64,000 bases of DNA, taken from the NCBI GenBank assembly GCA_029261535.1, contig JAJDBF010000026.1, positions 1 through 64,000 on the forward strand. The letters are read 5' to 3'. The position numbers and the translations under genes were made by a program. Shown here piece after piece: positions 55,513-64,000 of this stretch. Source of the DNA: Nitrospinaceae bacterium. GTDB taxonomy: Bacteria > Nitrospinota > Nitrospinia > Nitrospinales > Nitrospinaceae. Position 1 is the stretch's first letter; each line of letters begins with the position of its first letter. Under the pieces are notes generated by a model. The model made no database searches. It was given only the letters and a program-made list of their open reading frames with translations, and was not told where the DNA came from.

Positions 55513-57591
55513 ATGCCAACATACGATGACGAGAACCTGAGCCTGAAAATCACCACCCCGCTGGGCGATGACAAGCTCATGATAAAAACATTTCATGGCG
55601 AAGGGAAAATATCTGAACCTTACTTTTTCTATTTGGAAATGGTCTCGCAGGAATATGAACTGGATTTTGATGAAATCGTGGGCAAAGGCATCACCGTCAC
55701 CATGGACTTGAGCTCCGGTGAGCAAAAATATTTCCACGGAATCTGCACACGCTTTATTCAGGGTGCTTATGACGGAACCGAGTGCAAGTATTTCGCGGAA
55801 CTGCGGCCCTGGCTCTGGCAATTGCATCTGACTCGCGACAGTCGAATTTTCCAGGAGATGAAAATCCCCGACATCATCACCAAAGTATTCGATGACCTCG
55901 GCTTCACCGATTACAAGGACAGTTTCAGCGGAACCTATAACGAAGTGGACTACTGCGTCCAATACCAGGAAACAGCGTACAACTTTGTCCAGCGTCTGAT
56001 GGAAGACAATGGCATTTGTTATTACTTCGAGCACGACGAAGACAAACACACCATGGTACTGTCCGATGATTCCACTGACCATCCGGAATGCCCTGGTGTG
56101 CCAACAGTCAGCATGAGCCCGCCGGACAGTTCCATGATCGAAGACGACACCATCAGCCAGATTTCACTGGAAAAATCCGTAGCAACAGGGAAATTTGCGA
56201 TGGACGATTTTGATTTTGAAACGCCGGCAACCGACTTGCTGGTCTCCGATGTAGAAGCTTTGAAAGAACACAAGACGACGGACCTGCGCGTCTATGAATA
56301 TCCCGGCGGATTCACTAAATCAGCGGACGGAGACAGCAAAGCTAAAATCCGGATGGAATCCCTGGAGTACCCCGTACGTCTCGTCAGTGGTCAGGGCAAT
56401 TGCCGTGATTTCCGTTTCGGCTACAAGTTTACGCTGGAAGATCATGAGCGTGAAGACGTGAACGACACTTATCTGTTATACAGCCTCAATTTCACAGCAA
56501 CTCAGGATTCCTACCATAACTCGTTCACTGCCTTTCCGGCAGACACTCCGTTTCGCCCGGTCGTGGAAACTCCCAAACCACGCATCGTCGGCACACAAAC
56601 CGCATTGGTGGTGGGAAAGTCTGGCGAAGAAATTTACACAGACAAATACGGTCGCGTGAAAGTGCAGTTCCACTGGGATCAGGAGGGTGAAAATAACGAG
56701 GACAGCTCTTGTTGGATTCGTGTCACGCAAGGGTGGGCGGGAAAAAGCTGGGGCAATATTTTTATCCCGCGCATCGACATGGAAGTGGTGGTGAGTTTTA
56801 TCAACGGCGACCCGGACCGCCCCCTTATCACCGGTTGCGTTTATAACGCCGACCAAACTGTGCCTTATGACTTACCCGACAATCAAACCCAAAGCACTCT
56901 CAAATCCGATTCCTCTAAAGATGCCGATGGCTACAATGAGTTGAGATTTGAAGACAAGGCGGACGAGGAAGAAATTTTTGTTCATGCCCAAAAGGACATG
57001 AATATCGAAGTCTTGAATGACGAAACCCGCACCATCACCAAAAACAGGACCACCACGATAGAAGAAGAAAACGATTCCCTCACGGTTGCCAAAGGCGACC
57101 GTACTTTTGAAGTCACCGAAGGCAATGAAACCACCACCATTGGTGGCGATCGGGAAATCACCGTATCAGGCGATGAAACGCGCACCAATGAGGGCGACTA
57201 CACAGTCAAAATCGATGGTGATTACAAGATCACGGTGGAAGGCGATCTCACCATCGAGGTCACTGGCAAGATTTCAATTTCCACCGATGACAATTACGAA
57301 CTCGCCGTCAGTGGCGACTACAGCAACGAAGTCGATGGAGATGTCTCGACCACGGCGGGCGGCGATATGACGGAAGAATCCGATGGTGATATCACAGTGA
57401 CCGCCAGCGGTGACCTCACTAATGAAGCCGATGGCGACCTCACTAATTCTGCAGGTGGCGATGTGACGGTTGAATCCGATGGTGATGTTTCCATCAGCGC
57501 GACCAACGAAGCCACGGTCAGCGGCATGAATGTCACCGCTTCTGCAGATGTCGAAGCCGCAGTGTCCGGGAGCACCGTATCCCTTGGATAA
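55513..57591 (+). CDS. vgrG: VgrG (TssI), T6SS spike protein with long repeat tail
   Basis: The VgrG trimer caps the Hcp tube and carries effectors. The 692-residue protein has the gp27-like part (about 1-365) and the gp5-like OB domain (about 370-455) with YTDKYGRVKVQFHWDQEG and FIPRIDMEVVVSFINGDPDRPLITG. From about 470 to the end it is a triple beta-helix spike of Gly-Asp/Asp-Gly repeats (TVSGDETRTNEGDYTVKIDG and the like), ending in a Thr/Ser/Ala-rich tip. The tail is a repeat structure, not a recognisable toxin. It starts immediately after the clpV stop. No PAAR protein is encoded nearby to cap the spike. Confidence 0.95.
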   Translation: MPTYDDENLSLKITTPLGDDKLMIKTFHGEGKISEPYFFYLEMVSQEYELDFDEIVGKGITVTMDLSSGEQKYFHGICTRFIQGAYDGTECKYFAELRPWLWQLHLTRDSRIFQEMKIPDIITKVFDDLGFTDYKDSFSGTYNEVDYCVQYQETAYNFVQRLMEDNGICYYFEHDEDKHTMVLSDDSTDHPECPGVPTVSMSPPDSSMIEDDTISQISLEKSVATGKFAMDDFDFETPATDLLVSDVEALKEHKTTDLRVYEYPGGFTKSADGDSKAKIRMESLEYPVRLVSGQGNCRDFRFGYKFTLEDHEREDVNDTYLLYSLNFTATQDSYHNSFTAFPADTPFRPVVETPKPRIVGTQTALVVGKSGEEIYTDKYGRVKVQFHWDQEGENNEDSSCWIRVTQGWAGKSWGNIFIPRIDMEVVVSFINGDPDRPLITGCVYNADQTVPYDLPDNQTQSTLKSDSSKDADGYNELRFEDKADEEEIFVHAQKDMNIEVLNDETRTITKNRTTTIEEENDSLTVAKGDRTFEVTEGNETTTIGGDREITVSGDETRTNEGDYTVKIDGDYKITVEGDLTIEVTGKISISTDDNYELAVSGDYSNEVDGDVSTTAGGDMTEESDGDITVTASGDLTNEADGDLTNSAGGDVTVESDGDVSISATNEATVSGMNVTASADVEAAVSGSTVSLG
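57330..57510 (+). repeat. Short tandem coding repeats in the vgrG tail
   Basis: Short related units such as GCCGATGGCGACCTCACTAA and GAATCCGATGGTGAT recur at about 24-60-base intervals, encoding the (D/S)GD spike repeats. They stay in frame with VgrG. Confidence 0.6.
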
Positions 57592-57595
57592 AACG

Positions 57596-58369
57596 ATGGC
57601 TGTTCAACAAAAAAAAGAGGCTGAAGAAAATGTGGCATCTTCTTCGCTCGAAACTCCCCGATTAAAAAAAAAGAAGCCGATACCAACAGAAAAATCAGTC
57701 ACGGGAAAAGATGGAACTTTGCTCAAGCACTTTCCGCTCAAGGACAACAAGAAACACGGCGAAGCAAAAATCTACAACAAAGAAGGCGCTCTCATCCGTA
57801 AGGAGCACTATGTCAACGGTGCTCTGGAAGGCTCGGTAACCCATTACGATGCCAACGGAGCCATCAGTAAACAATCGACCATCCGCAATAATAAACTGGA
57901 AGGTAAATTGCTACGGTACACCAAGGGAGTGTTATCCAGTAGTGCCCAGTACCGCTCAGGCAAACGACAGGGAGAACAACTCGTTTTTAATGAGCAGGAA
58001 AAACTGATCGTCAAGCGGACTTATGTTCAGGACAAAATTCACGGCGAGGTCATCGCCTATGATGGTCAGGACAATGTGGTTTCAAAAGTTGCGTACGCGA
58101 ACGACATGCGCCAAGGAGCCAGCATGGGCTACTATCCGGTAGGGGGTGTCCGCGAAAAGGCGCAGTATCAAAATGATCGACTCGAGGGGGAGCTCGTTCG
58201 CTATCATGTCAACGGCAAGCCCCGCGAAATTCAGAATTTCAAGCAGGGAAAACCCCTGGGTCCGCCGCAATTCTTCAAAGACAATGGTGAACCTGATGAG
58301 CCTCCGGGAACGGCTCCGAAGGAAAAAGGGTCTCTCGAAAAAATCCTTGAATTCATTTTCGGCAAATAG
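57596..58369 (+). CDS. MORN/YwqK-type repeat protein linked to VgrG
   Basis: The ATG at 57596 (4 bases after the vgrG stop) is preferred to the in-frame 57530 inside vgrG; 257 residues. A Lys-rich N-terminus (about 1-40) is followed by about seven repeats of roughly 23 residues of the pattern HGEAKIYNKEGALIRKEHYVNG, the MORN/YwqK repeat. The C-terminus is a Pro-rich segment and a short helix. There is no signal peptide, membrane helix or catalytic motif. Its place straight after vgrG is where T6SS effectors, adaptors or immunity proteins are usually found. YwqK-type proteins have been annotated as antitoxins, so an immunity or adaptor role is the best guess. Confidence 0.65.
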   Translation: MAVQQKKEAEENVASSSLETPRLKKKKPIPTEKSVTGKDGTLLKHFPLKDNKKHGEAKIYNKEGALIRKEHYVNGALEGSVTHYDANGAISKQSTIRNNKLEGKLLRYTKGVLSSSAQYRSGKRQGEQLVFNEQEKLIVKRTYVQDKIHGEVIAYDGQDNVVSKVAYANDMRQGASMGYYPVGGVREKAQYQNDRLEGELVRYHVNGKPREIQNFKQGKPLGPPQFFKDNGEPDEPPGTAPKEKGSLEKILEFIFGK

Positions 58370-58442
58370 ACATGCGGTCAATTAATATCCATGCCTCATT
58401 AAGTGTTCCTCTTTTCTTCTCTCCTTAAAACCCAACTTTTTT

Positions 58443-59279
58443 ATGAAGATCATGATTCGCCTGACCGTGTTGATTGTCGTCACCCTCCTGATATTTTTGG
58501 GAGGATTCTGGATGGGCAGTCAATGGAAAGGCGATCCTGATGGGAACCCGGAAGGACAATTGCAAGCCAAAGTTCCGGGCCAGGAAGGGGCAACACCGGC
58601 GCCCAGTACTCCCGAAACTGAACCATTAAAAAAAGCCGAACCACAAGCCAGTCCGGCAACAAAAGTTCCAGGCAGTAAGGACGAACAGCAACCTTCAGAA
58701 AACACCAGCCAGGGAGCGGTCAAAACTACGGCGGAAAAAACATCTCCCGCACAAAACAACAAGTCCGCACCTGCGGTGACACAACCTACAGAGCAAGCCG
58801 AGACGACTGCCTCGACCGAGAAACCATCTGCACCGCCGATAGATGTCGAGGAAAAGCCAAAAGACGACAAGAAAAAGGATGCTCTCGCGTTGATCGTCAC
58901 GCCAGAAGACCTGGGCGAAAACCAGATCACCTACTCCGTTCAGGCCGGAACTTTTTTAGACAAAGACCTGGCGCAAATCCGGCTGGAACAGCTCCAGGCA
59001 AAAAAGTATCCTGTGTTTCTGGTCAGTGCCTGGGACAACAAAAAGCAACTGTGGTACACGGTGCGGGTGGGTCGTTTTACCGACATCATGCAGGCACAGA
59101 TGGCGGCAAAGGAGATTACCCGAAAGGAGCGCATTCCGGCTTCCGTCTATGGCGTTGGTTCGTTAAGATATGAAGAACCTTTGGAACCGGAGATGGCAAG
59201 CCCAGCCGCCACGCCACCAACTGCAACGGAGGCCGCTCCAAAAGATGGTCCTTCAATAATTATGGAACCCGGTTTATGA
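58443..59279 (+). CDS. SPOR-domain membrane protein
   Basis: A 278-residue inner-membrane protein: one N-terminal membrane helix (about 3-25), a long Pro/Glu/Thr/Ala-rich periplasmic linker (about 30-150), and a SPOR domain (about 160-240). The SPOR features are ITYSVQAGTFLDKDLAQIRLEQLQ, LWYTVRVGRF and the repeated beta-alpha pattern. SPOR domains bind peptidoglycan stripped of side-chain peptides, mostly at the division septum. It probably belongs to the T6SS transcription unit (73 bp after the MORN gene). It could tie the secretion machine to the cell wall, as the TssL here lacks a wall-binding domain, or it may be an unrelated cell-division gene. Confidence 0.75.
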   Translation: MKIMIRLTVLIVVTLLIFLGGFWMGSQWKGDPDGNPEGQLQAKVPGQEGATPAPSTPETEPLKKAEPQASPATKVPGSKDEQQPSENTSQGAVKTTAEKTSPAQNNKSAPAVTQPTEQAETTASTEKPSAPPIDVEEKPKDDKKKDALALIVTPEDLGENQITYSVQAGTFLDKDLAQIRLEQLQAKKYPVFLVSAWDNKKQLWYTVRVGRFTDIMQAQMAAKEITRKERIPASVYGVGSLRYEEPLEPEMASPAATPPTATEAAPKDGPSIIMEPGL

Positions 59280-59695
59280 ACCCGCAAGTGAAGCTGGAAC
59301 TCTGGATTGGAACCGTGGGTCTTCTGCGCTCCAAGCTCAGTCAGGTGATGACAGGGATCAACGACTTGAGACAGGAGTACAAGACGCAACATCGCCACGC
59401 GCCGGAAGAACTCAGTCCCTTGATGGCCGAAGCTCAAGAATTATTCGCCGAGATGTTAAAGGCAGGGGAATTTCTTGGCACAATCAGGGAAAACCTCATT
59501 CACAATTCACCCGAGACTTTTGAGAATTATCTTGAAGACTGGGCGATGACGCAAACGGAAGATCGGTTCAGAAAAGTGGATTGTTTTCTTGTTGAACTGA
59601 AAGAAGTGGAAGTCAGTGGGTTGGATCTCGATCCGGAAATCTGGGAGGAAGGCAGGAAACTGATTGAGGAAGCTTTGCCGAAAGATTCTACCTGA
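59276..59695 (+). CDS. Small helical protein of unknown function
   Basis: A 139-residue protein, coupled to the SPOR gene by an ATGA overlap. It is nearly all helix-forming and charged (VGLLRSKLSQVMTGINDLRQEYKTQH, EELSPLMAEAQELFAEMLKAGEFLG), with no Cys, signal peptide or membrane segment. I do not recognise the family. It ends the rightward T6SS block, with the opposite-facing heme gene 12 bp beyond its stop. Confidence 0.6.
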   Translation: MNPQVKLELWIGTVGLLRSKLSQVMTGINDLRQEYKTQHRHAPEELSPLMAEAQELFAEMLKAGEFLGTIRENLIHNSPETFENYLEDWAMTQTEDRFRKVDCFLVELKEVEVSGLDLDPEIWEEGRKLIEEALPKDST

Positions 59696-59707
59696 ACACT
59701 CCGCGCC

Positions 59708-60478
59708 TCATTTATAAATTGTAAAGCTGATGGCCCCGCCGAGTTCACCGAGTTTTCCGCCTTCTTTTTTACCGCCGGTGATATCCCTTTCGCCACGCGG
59801 CTCCCCATGACAGGGCAAGCAGGATTTATTGTAATACTCCGGGATAATCAAACGGAAGGCCGAGCGGCCTCGGTGACGCGCCTCTTCCACAAATGGTTTG
59901 TCCCGCTTGTAATCAGCATTCCTGAACTGATTTTCAATAACATTGTGCTCCCATTTATCCGGGCGATTGGAGCGGTTCCGGATATACTGCCGGGGAGCAG
60001 TGAGTTTGATATAAGCCCGGCCTTTCATCAATCTGTTATAACTGTCGGCCACGAGTCGGGCAAATACCGCTGGCAGGAATCCTTTAAACCCCCGTCCCCG
60101 TTCATTGATAAGCGGCTGTGCATTGCTCATCACTTCGCGAATTGCATTGAGCATGGCCAGTTGCCCCAGGCCCTTCAGGGTTGTCCCGGCCTCCAGACGA
60201 AATTCCGATCCCGCTGCTTTTTTAAAATTAGCTCTCGCCTCGTCAATCACCTTTTCAGGAGAAAGGCCTTTATCCCCAATATCAGGATTATTGATCATTT
60301 TCTGATGTTTTGAAATAACGGCGCGGGAAGCACGAAACAGTCGGGTGATTTCAAGAGCGATTTCACGGTTTTTATCAAAAGAAAGTGCCGACGATTGAGA
60401 CACCAATCCTGGGTGTCCGCATAAAAAGAGAACAGATGCGGTGAGCACCAGGATGGTCTTTGCCTTCCGAAACAACAT
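59708..60478 (-). CDS. Mono-heme DUF3365-type periplasmic sensor-like protein
   Basis: The ATG at 60478 is chosen because AAGGAGGG stands 4 bases upstream; the open frame extends to 60613. The 256-residue product has a signal peptide (about 6-26) and a helical N-terminal part. The C-terminal region matches the DUF3365 (Tll0287-like) pattern, including ARFVADSYNR-like helices and the CLPCH heme c attachment motif near residue 225 followed by GEPRGERDITGG. Such proteins hold a single heme in a PAS-like fold and sense redox state or small gases in the periplasm. No histidine kinase is fused. Its relation to the T6SS is unclear because it is oriented oppositely. Confidence 0.8.
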   Translation of the reverse strand: MLFRKAKTILVLTASVLFLCGHPGLVSQSSALSFDKNREIALEITRLFRASRAVISKHQKMINNPDIGDKGLSPEKVIDEARANFKKAAGSEFRLEAGTTLKGLGQLAMLNAIREVMSNAQPLINERGRGFKGFLPAVFARLVADSYNRLMKGRAYIKLTAPRQYIRNRSNRPDKWEHNVIENQFRNADYKRDKPFVEEARHRGRSAFRLIIPEYYNKSCLPCHGEPRGERDITGGKKEGGKLGELGGAISFTIYK

Positions 60479-60490
60479 ACGTCCCTCCTT
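60479..60490 (-). promoter_or_regulatory. Strong ribosome binding site of the DUF3365 gene
   Basis: AAGGAGGG on the minus strand, 4 bases before the ATG at 60478; it decides the start over the upstream in-frame codon at 60613. Confidence 0.75.
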
Positions 60491-60663
60491 TTCATTGAGG
60501 AAACAGCGGTGACCCGGTTGTGCGGAAACCGTCGGCAAATCTCGATAGCTACAGGTGGAGCCATTCTCGGATGGTAAACCAAAATGGCTCACCACCGAAA
60601 TATTATAAGTCATTTTCAGAAGAAATACGAAATCGTTTTTCTACTATCACCCGTCGTGCATTC

Positions 60664-62145
60664 TCAAGATGAAGGCCTGGCCCTTTGTTTGGCCCATTCC
60701 CTGAGTGCCGTGACACGCTCCTGGGCCGTTATCGCAAGGGGTACGGTTGCTCGAATAGCTTGTAGAATGTCATCCGTCGTGAACTCCCTGTTGTCTGCAA
60801 ACCCGGTATACATGGCCGAGACTACTGCTTCCTGAATCTCAGCACCGCTGAACTGCTCTGCAGTTTCAGCCAGCGACTTTAAATCATATTTTTTCGGGTC
60901 GCGTTTTTTCAACTTGATGTGAATATCGAATATCTCTTGCCGTTCTTCATGTGAAGGCAGGTCAACGAAAAAGATTTCATCAAACCGCCCCTTGCGTAAA
61001 AGCTCCGGCGGTAGAGCCTCAATATTATTAGCGGTGGCGATAACAAACACCGGTCGGGTTTTTTCCTGCATCCAGGTCAGGAAGGTGCCGAACACGCGAG
61101 CTGTCACGCCCGAATCGCCCTGCCCAGAACTTTGGGCACCGGCAAATCCTTTTTCGATTTCATCCAGCCACAGGCAGGTCGGGCTCATCGCTTCCGCCTG
61201 AGCCAGTGCCTGGCGCATGTTGTCCTCAGAGTTGCCGATGAACGAATCAAAAATTTTACCGACGTCCATGCGAAGCAGAGGCAGATTCCATTCGGTGGCA
61301 ATGGCTTTGGCCGCCAGGCTCTTGCCGCAACCCTGAACCCCGACCATCATCACACCCTTTGGCTCTGGCAAACCATACTGACGCGCTTTGGTGCTGAAGG
61401 CGCGGGAGCGTTGGCCCAGCCAGTCTTTCAGCTTATCGAGCCCACCCACCACACCCATCTGTGTAGACAAGCCGATAAAATCAAGGATGCCTGACTTTCT
61501 AATCAACTGCTTCTTTTCTTCGATGATGAGAGGCAGATCATCCAGGGTAAAATTTCGATTGTTGATGAGGGCTTTCGAGTATACGTTCTCCGCTTCGTTC
61601 CGGGTCAGGCCAGTCGTCGCCTGCACCACCTTTTCCATTAAATCAGCGGAGAGATCGACCTGCACCTTGTCGGAGTTGCGGTAAGGCTCGAGCAAATTGC
61701 GCAACACCGTCGTCAACTCTTTCGGTCCGGGAAGTGGCAAGTCAAACACCGTCACGTCTTTTTCCAGCTCTGGCGGAATCTTCAGCACCGGTGAAACAAG
61801 AATCACCGTTTTATAACTGCGCTTGAGCTGATGCACCAGATCGCGCAGTCGGCGTACCACTTCCGGTTCTTCCAGAAACGGATGGAAATCTCTCAAAACA
61901 TAAATGGCCTTTTTTCCGGATTTCGCAATCGACTTCAACGCTTCCTCGGGTTTCCGCTCATTGGCTTCCGATTGCGGCGCTGGTTGGAAACCGGTGGTGC
62001 GCGTCCAGAGAATCAATTCTTTGCCGGTGGCCTGACCGATTTCTTCGAGCAACGCCTGCGCACGCTCTTCCTCCCAACTGAGTAGATAAAGCAACGGGTA
62101 ACGCGCCCGGATAGACAGGCTGAGCTCCTGCTTTAATTTTTCCAT
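60664..62145 (-). CDS. Ycf46-like AAA ATPase
   Basis: A 493-residue ATPase. An N-terminal region (about 1-240) with the RARYPLLYLLSWEEERAQ opening is typical of the Ycf46 family. The AAA core (about 245-440) holds the P-loop GVQGCGKSLAAKAIA, the Walker B CLWLDEIEKGFAG, a sensor ATAN and RKGRFDEIFFVDLP with the arginine fingers. The family occurs in cyanobacteria, plastids and many other bacteria and has been linked to regulation of photosynthesis or CO2 uptake in some; its general role is unsettled. It is probably co-transcribed with the upstream propeller gene (112 bp apart). Substrate unknown. Confidence 0.8.
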   Translation of the reverse strand: MEKLKQELSLSIRARYPLLYLLSWEEERAQALLEEIGQATGKELILWTRTTGFQPAPQSEANERKPEEALKSIAKSGKKAIYVLRDFHPFLEEPEVVRRLRDLVHQLKRSYKTVILVSPVLKIPPELEKDVTVFDLPLPGPKELTTVLRNLLEPYRNSDKVQVDLSADLMEKVVQATTGLTRNEAENVYSKALINNRNFTLDDLPLIIEEKKQLIRKSGILDFIGLSTQMGVVGGLDKLKDWLGQRSRAFSTKARQYGLPEPKGVMMVGVQGCGKSLAAKAIATEWNLPLLRMDVGKIFDSFIGNSEDNMRQALAQAEAMSPTCLWLDEIEKGFAGAQSSGQGDSGVTARVFGTFLTWMQEKTRPVFVIATANNIEALPPELLRKGRFDEIFFVDLPSHEERQEIFDIHIKLKKRDPKKYDLKSLAETAEQFSGAEIQEAVVSAMYTGFADNREFTTDDILQAIRATVPLAITAQERVTALREWAKQRARPSS

Positions 62146-62257
62146 TTAATCACCCGGATTTAAGGACACATTAAAAATTTTCTTGTATGGTAGCGAGTTT
62201 CTCGCAAGAGGAAGCAAGTTGCCAGAGCAAAATTTTTCGCTTTAGCAAGAGACCTTC

Positions 62258-64000
62258 TTAAAACTCAAGATAGGTGGAGCGACCCCCGGCTGTCTCAGGG
62301 ATATCCAGCAGGCGCAGTACATGCAGAGTCTTTTCCGAAAGCACCGCCACCCGATTACCCTTTTGCCCCACTGCCATGGCCTGGATTCCGCCCGGCATTT
62401 CCTGTTGCCAGACCCGTTCCTGACTCAACAATCGGTAGCAACCGACCGATGGCCCTTCCGGTGCCAGTTCAAGAATCTCGTTGTTTTGCGCAGTCACGAT
62501 GGATCGACTCGAATGCAGTTGGCCTTCGCCGAGCAGAACACCGTCGTCTTGAAAAACCACCACCTTGCCTTGTTCCGAAACAAACGCAACGCCTCGCTCA
62601 AGAGGCACGATTCGCTTTACCGACTGCTTCAGGTCATGCGTCCAGCGAAGGTTTCCATCAAAACCGATGCCGTAACATCTGCCATCTTCATCGCCTGCAA
62701 AAATGGAGGTGGTGTTGACTCTTAAACGCGACACCGGAGCATCCAGGACAATCCTCCCGGCTTTCAAACTTTTCAGGTCGAGTGTGTACACTGTTTTGCC
62801 GACCCCCTGAAACACCGCAATATTTTTTCCGGTGTTGAGACGGAGCTTGCTGATCTTCTGACCCAGACCGCGTTTCCAGATACGACGACCGCTTCTATTG
62901 TACAGGGAAATTCCGCCCTGTTTATGGAACAGCATAAAACGCCCGTTGGCGTGGTCCAGCCCGAGGTCCGATACACCTTCCTTATAAAAGGTAAGGTGAT
63001 TTTCAAATTCAGACAACGGGTGCGCGCAATACACTTCTTCCGGATTGGTCAATAAAATTGTTTCGCCGTCACCTGATATCCAGCCGTTGTCACGCCGCAC
63101 CATAAAGGACTTGCTCCAGACACGATTGCCTTGCGCGTCGTAAACATAAAAATCTTTTTGGATGCCGAATAAAATGAAGCGTCCGTCATCAGAAACCTTC
63201 AACACCCCCGCCCAATGTCCTTCGAAATGAGGCACGGTGGTTTCCCATACCTGTCGTGGTTTTGCGACATCCTGATGGCTTTTCAGCTCCAGAAACTCAC
63301 CCCGCTCACGTCTGCTGTCGGTGAACTCGAAACAAGTAAGACTGCCACTTTCCTCCAACACCAGGGCGCGCTCCCCCTTGCGATCCAGCTTGCAAAAACA
63401 GACTTTTGATTGAAGTTGTTTTTGCCACACGATGGTGGCGTTCTGGTCGACCAGATAAATTTTACCGAGAGCGTCGGTCAAAAGCATCCAGTGCCCGTTG
63501 CCACTCACCGCAACCCGCGAGGCCATGGCGTCGAGGTCAAGATGCTGAAGCATTCGCTTCTTAAGATTGTAAACGTAGACTCCCTTGTCAAAACAGGAGA
63601 TAGCAACCATTTCGCCCCGGTCACTGGCGGCAATGTCCGAGGGGTTGTCACGCGACAGGTCGATGGCAACCGGATGGTTGGCACTCCAGAGTTCGGCCCC
63701 GTTGCCTTTGTAAACGCCAAGCGTCACTTGATTGTGCACGACAAAATACAAATCTTCCCTGGCCATCGCACGCAGAACGCGCCAGGGCTTTGGGATGTTC
63801 AACTGCTTTATTTCCTTACCTTGGAAATTGAGCTTGCGCGGAGGCGACCGCCATCCCCAGACCACGACACCGCTGGACTTCACTTCAAAGGAAGTCCAGT
63901 AATGCTTGAAATGTTGTTGTTGGAGTTGCTTGCCAGCAAGGTCGAGAAATACCAGCCGACTGTGTTCGTCCAGGGTGATGATCCGTTTTTTGGAATCCGC
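62258..64000 (-). CDS. Beta-propeller repeat protein (partial, N-terminus beyond right edge)
   Basis: The frame stays open from the stop at 62258 to the right edge of the window, giving 580 residues without the start; a GTG at 63883 is internal to it and is not likely the true start. The sequence is a run of WD40/PQQ-like blades: repeated patterns such as VAVSGNGHWMLLTDALGKIYLVDQNATIVWQKQL, with Trp-Lys or Trp-Ser at the blade ends (VWSKSFM, IWKRGL, WTHDL). There are no signal peptide or catalytic motifs in the visible part. It probably folds as one or two propellers that serve for protein binding. The AAA ATPase gene follows it in the same direction. Confidence 0.75.
   Translation of the reverse strand, partial: ADSKKRIITLDEHSRLVFLDLAGKQLQQQHFKHYWTSFEVKSSGVVVWGWRSPPRKLNFQGKEIKQLNIPKPWRVLRAMAREDLYFVVHNQVTLGVYKGNGAELWSANHPVAIDLSRDNPSDIAASDRGEMVAISCFDKGVYVYNLKKRMLQHLDLDAMASRVAVSGNGHWMLLTDALGKIYLVDQNATIVWQKQLQSKVCFCKLDRKGERALVLEESGSLTCFEFTDSRRERGEFLELKSHQDVAKPRQVWETTVPHFEGHWAGVLKVSDDGRFILFGIQKDFYVYDAQGNRVWSKSFMVRRDNGWISGDGETILLTNPEEVYCAHPLSEFENHLTFYKEGVSDLGLDHANGRFMLFHKQGGISLYNRSGRRIWKRGLGQKISKLRLNTGKNIAVFQGVGKTVYTLDLKSLKAGRIVLDAPVSRLRVNTTSIFAGDEDGRCYGIGFDGNLRWTHDLKQSVKRIVPLERGVAFVSEQGKVVVFQDDGVLLGEGQLHSSRSIVTAQNNEILELAPEGPSVGCYRLLSQERVWQQEMPGGIQAMAVGQKGNRVAVLSEKTLHVLRLLDIPETAGGRSTYLEF

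Noticed and set aside
54388-56082. A 564-codon open frame on the minus strand opposite clpV and vgrG.
   Set aside because: It crosses the junction of two certain T6SS genes, and its translation is low in motifs and rich in His/Phe/Val, as expected from an antisense shadow.
57330-57510. Regular short repeats that might suggest a CRISPR array.
   Set aside because: They are in frame within vgrG and encode the Gly-Asp spike; there are no constant repeats with unique spacers.
46890-57591. Reading the sheath, tube, baseplate and spike genes as a prophage tail.
   Set aside because: TssJ, TssK, TssL, TssM, TssA and ClpV are present and there are no capsid, terminase or lysis genes, so this is a T6SS.
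56900-57591. An effector domain at the end of VgrG.
   Set aside because: The whole extension is spike-like repeats with no catalytic motif.

Overview
The window is about 64 kb of a Gram-negative bacterium: it holds lipoproteins with lipoboxes, outer-membrane beta-barrels, a two-partner secretion pair and a complete type VI secretion system (T6SS). Gene density is high and there is no sign of a phage or plasmid. The lineage cannot be fixed from sequence alone. The mix of genes would suit Nitrospinota or a delta-proteobacterial-grade group, but that is a guess.

Left part (1-10977): the N-terminal part of ftsY running off the left edge, an outer-membrane barrel protein, a small secreted protein, a membrane-anchored protein coupled to a B12-type radical SAM enzyme, an FG-GAP repeat lipoprotein, an SDR/DUF2867 protein, an HTH-metallo-beta-lactamase fusion and a pentapeptide-repeat protein with a strongly acidic leader. 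Dispersed intergenic repeats sit near 6.6 kb and 20.3 kb.

Middle (11025-23393): a leftward two-partner secretion operon (tpsB then a 2376-residue tpsA adhesin with a 705-bp internal duplication), a small TPR protein, a KamA-family aminomutase with a textbook terminator, and a gene-poor stretch of about 1 kb.

Right part (23394-59695): a rightward block. It opens with a large PAS/GAF sensor protein whose kinase ATPase domain looks dead, followed 12 bp later by a membrane protein that joins a Cache sensor domain to what appears to be a pentameric ligand-gated ion channel. Then comes the T6SS locus with all thirteen core components in the order tssJ, K, [regulatory insert], L, M, A, B, C, hcp, E, F, G, clpV, vgrG. 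The insert between tssK and tssL carries two successive von Willebrand A - PP2C phosphatase - kinase sets plus a beta-helix protein. This resembles the TerY-P triads of tellurium-resistance-type systems and probably replaces the usual PpkA/PppA/Fha control of T6SS assembly. A MORN-repeat protein, a SPOR-domain protein and a small hypothetical follow vgrG.

The right edge (59708-64000) is leftward: a mono-heme DUF3365 protein, a Ycf46-like AAA ATPase and a beta-propeller protein truncated by the window edge.

The main candidates for undescribed biology are the Cache-channel fusion with its pseudokinase partner, and the doubled vWA-phosphatase-kinase module built into the T6SS operon.
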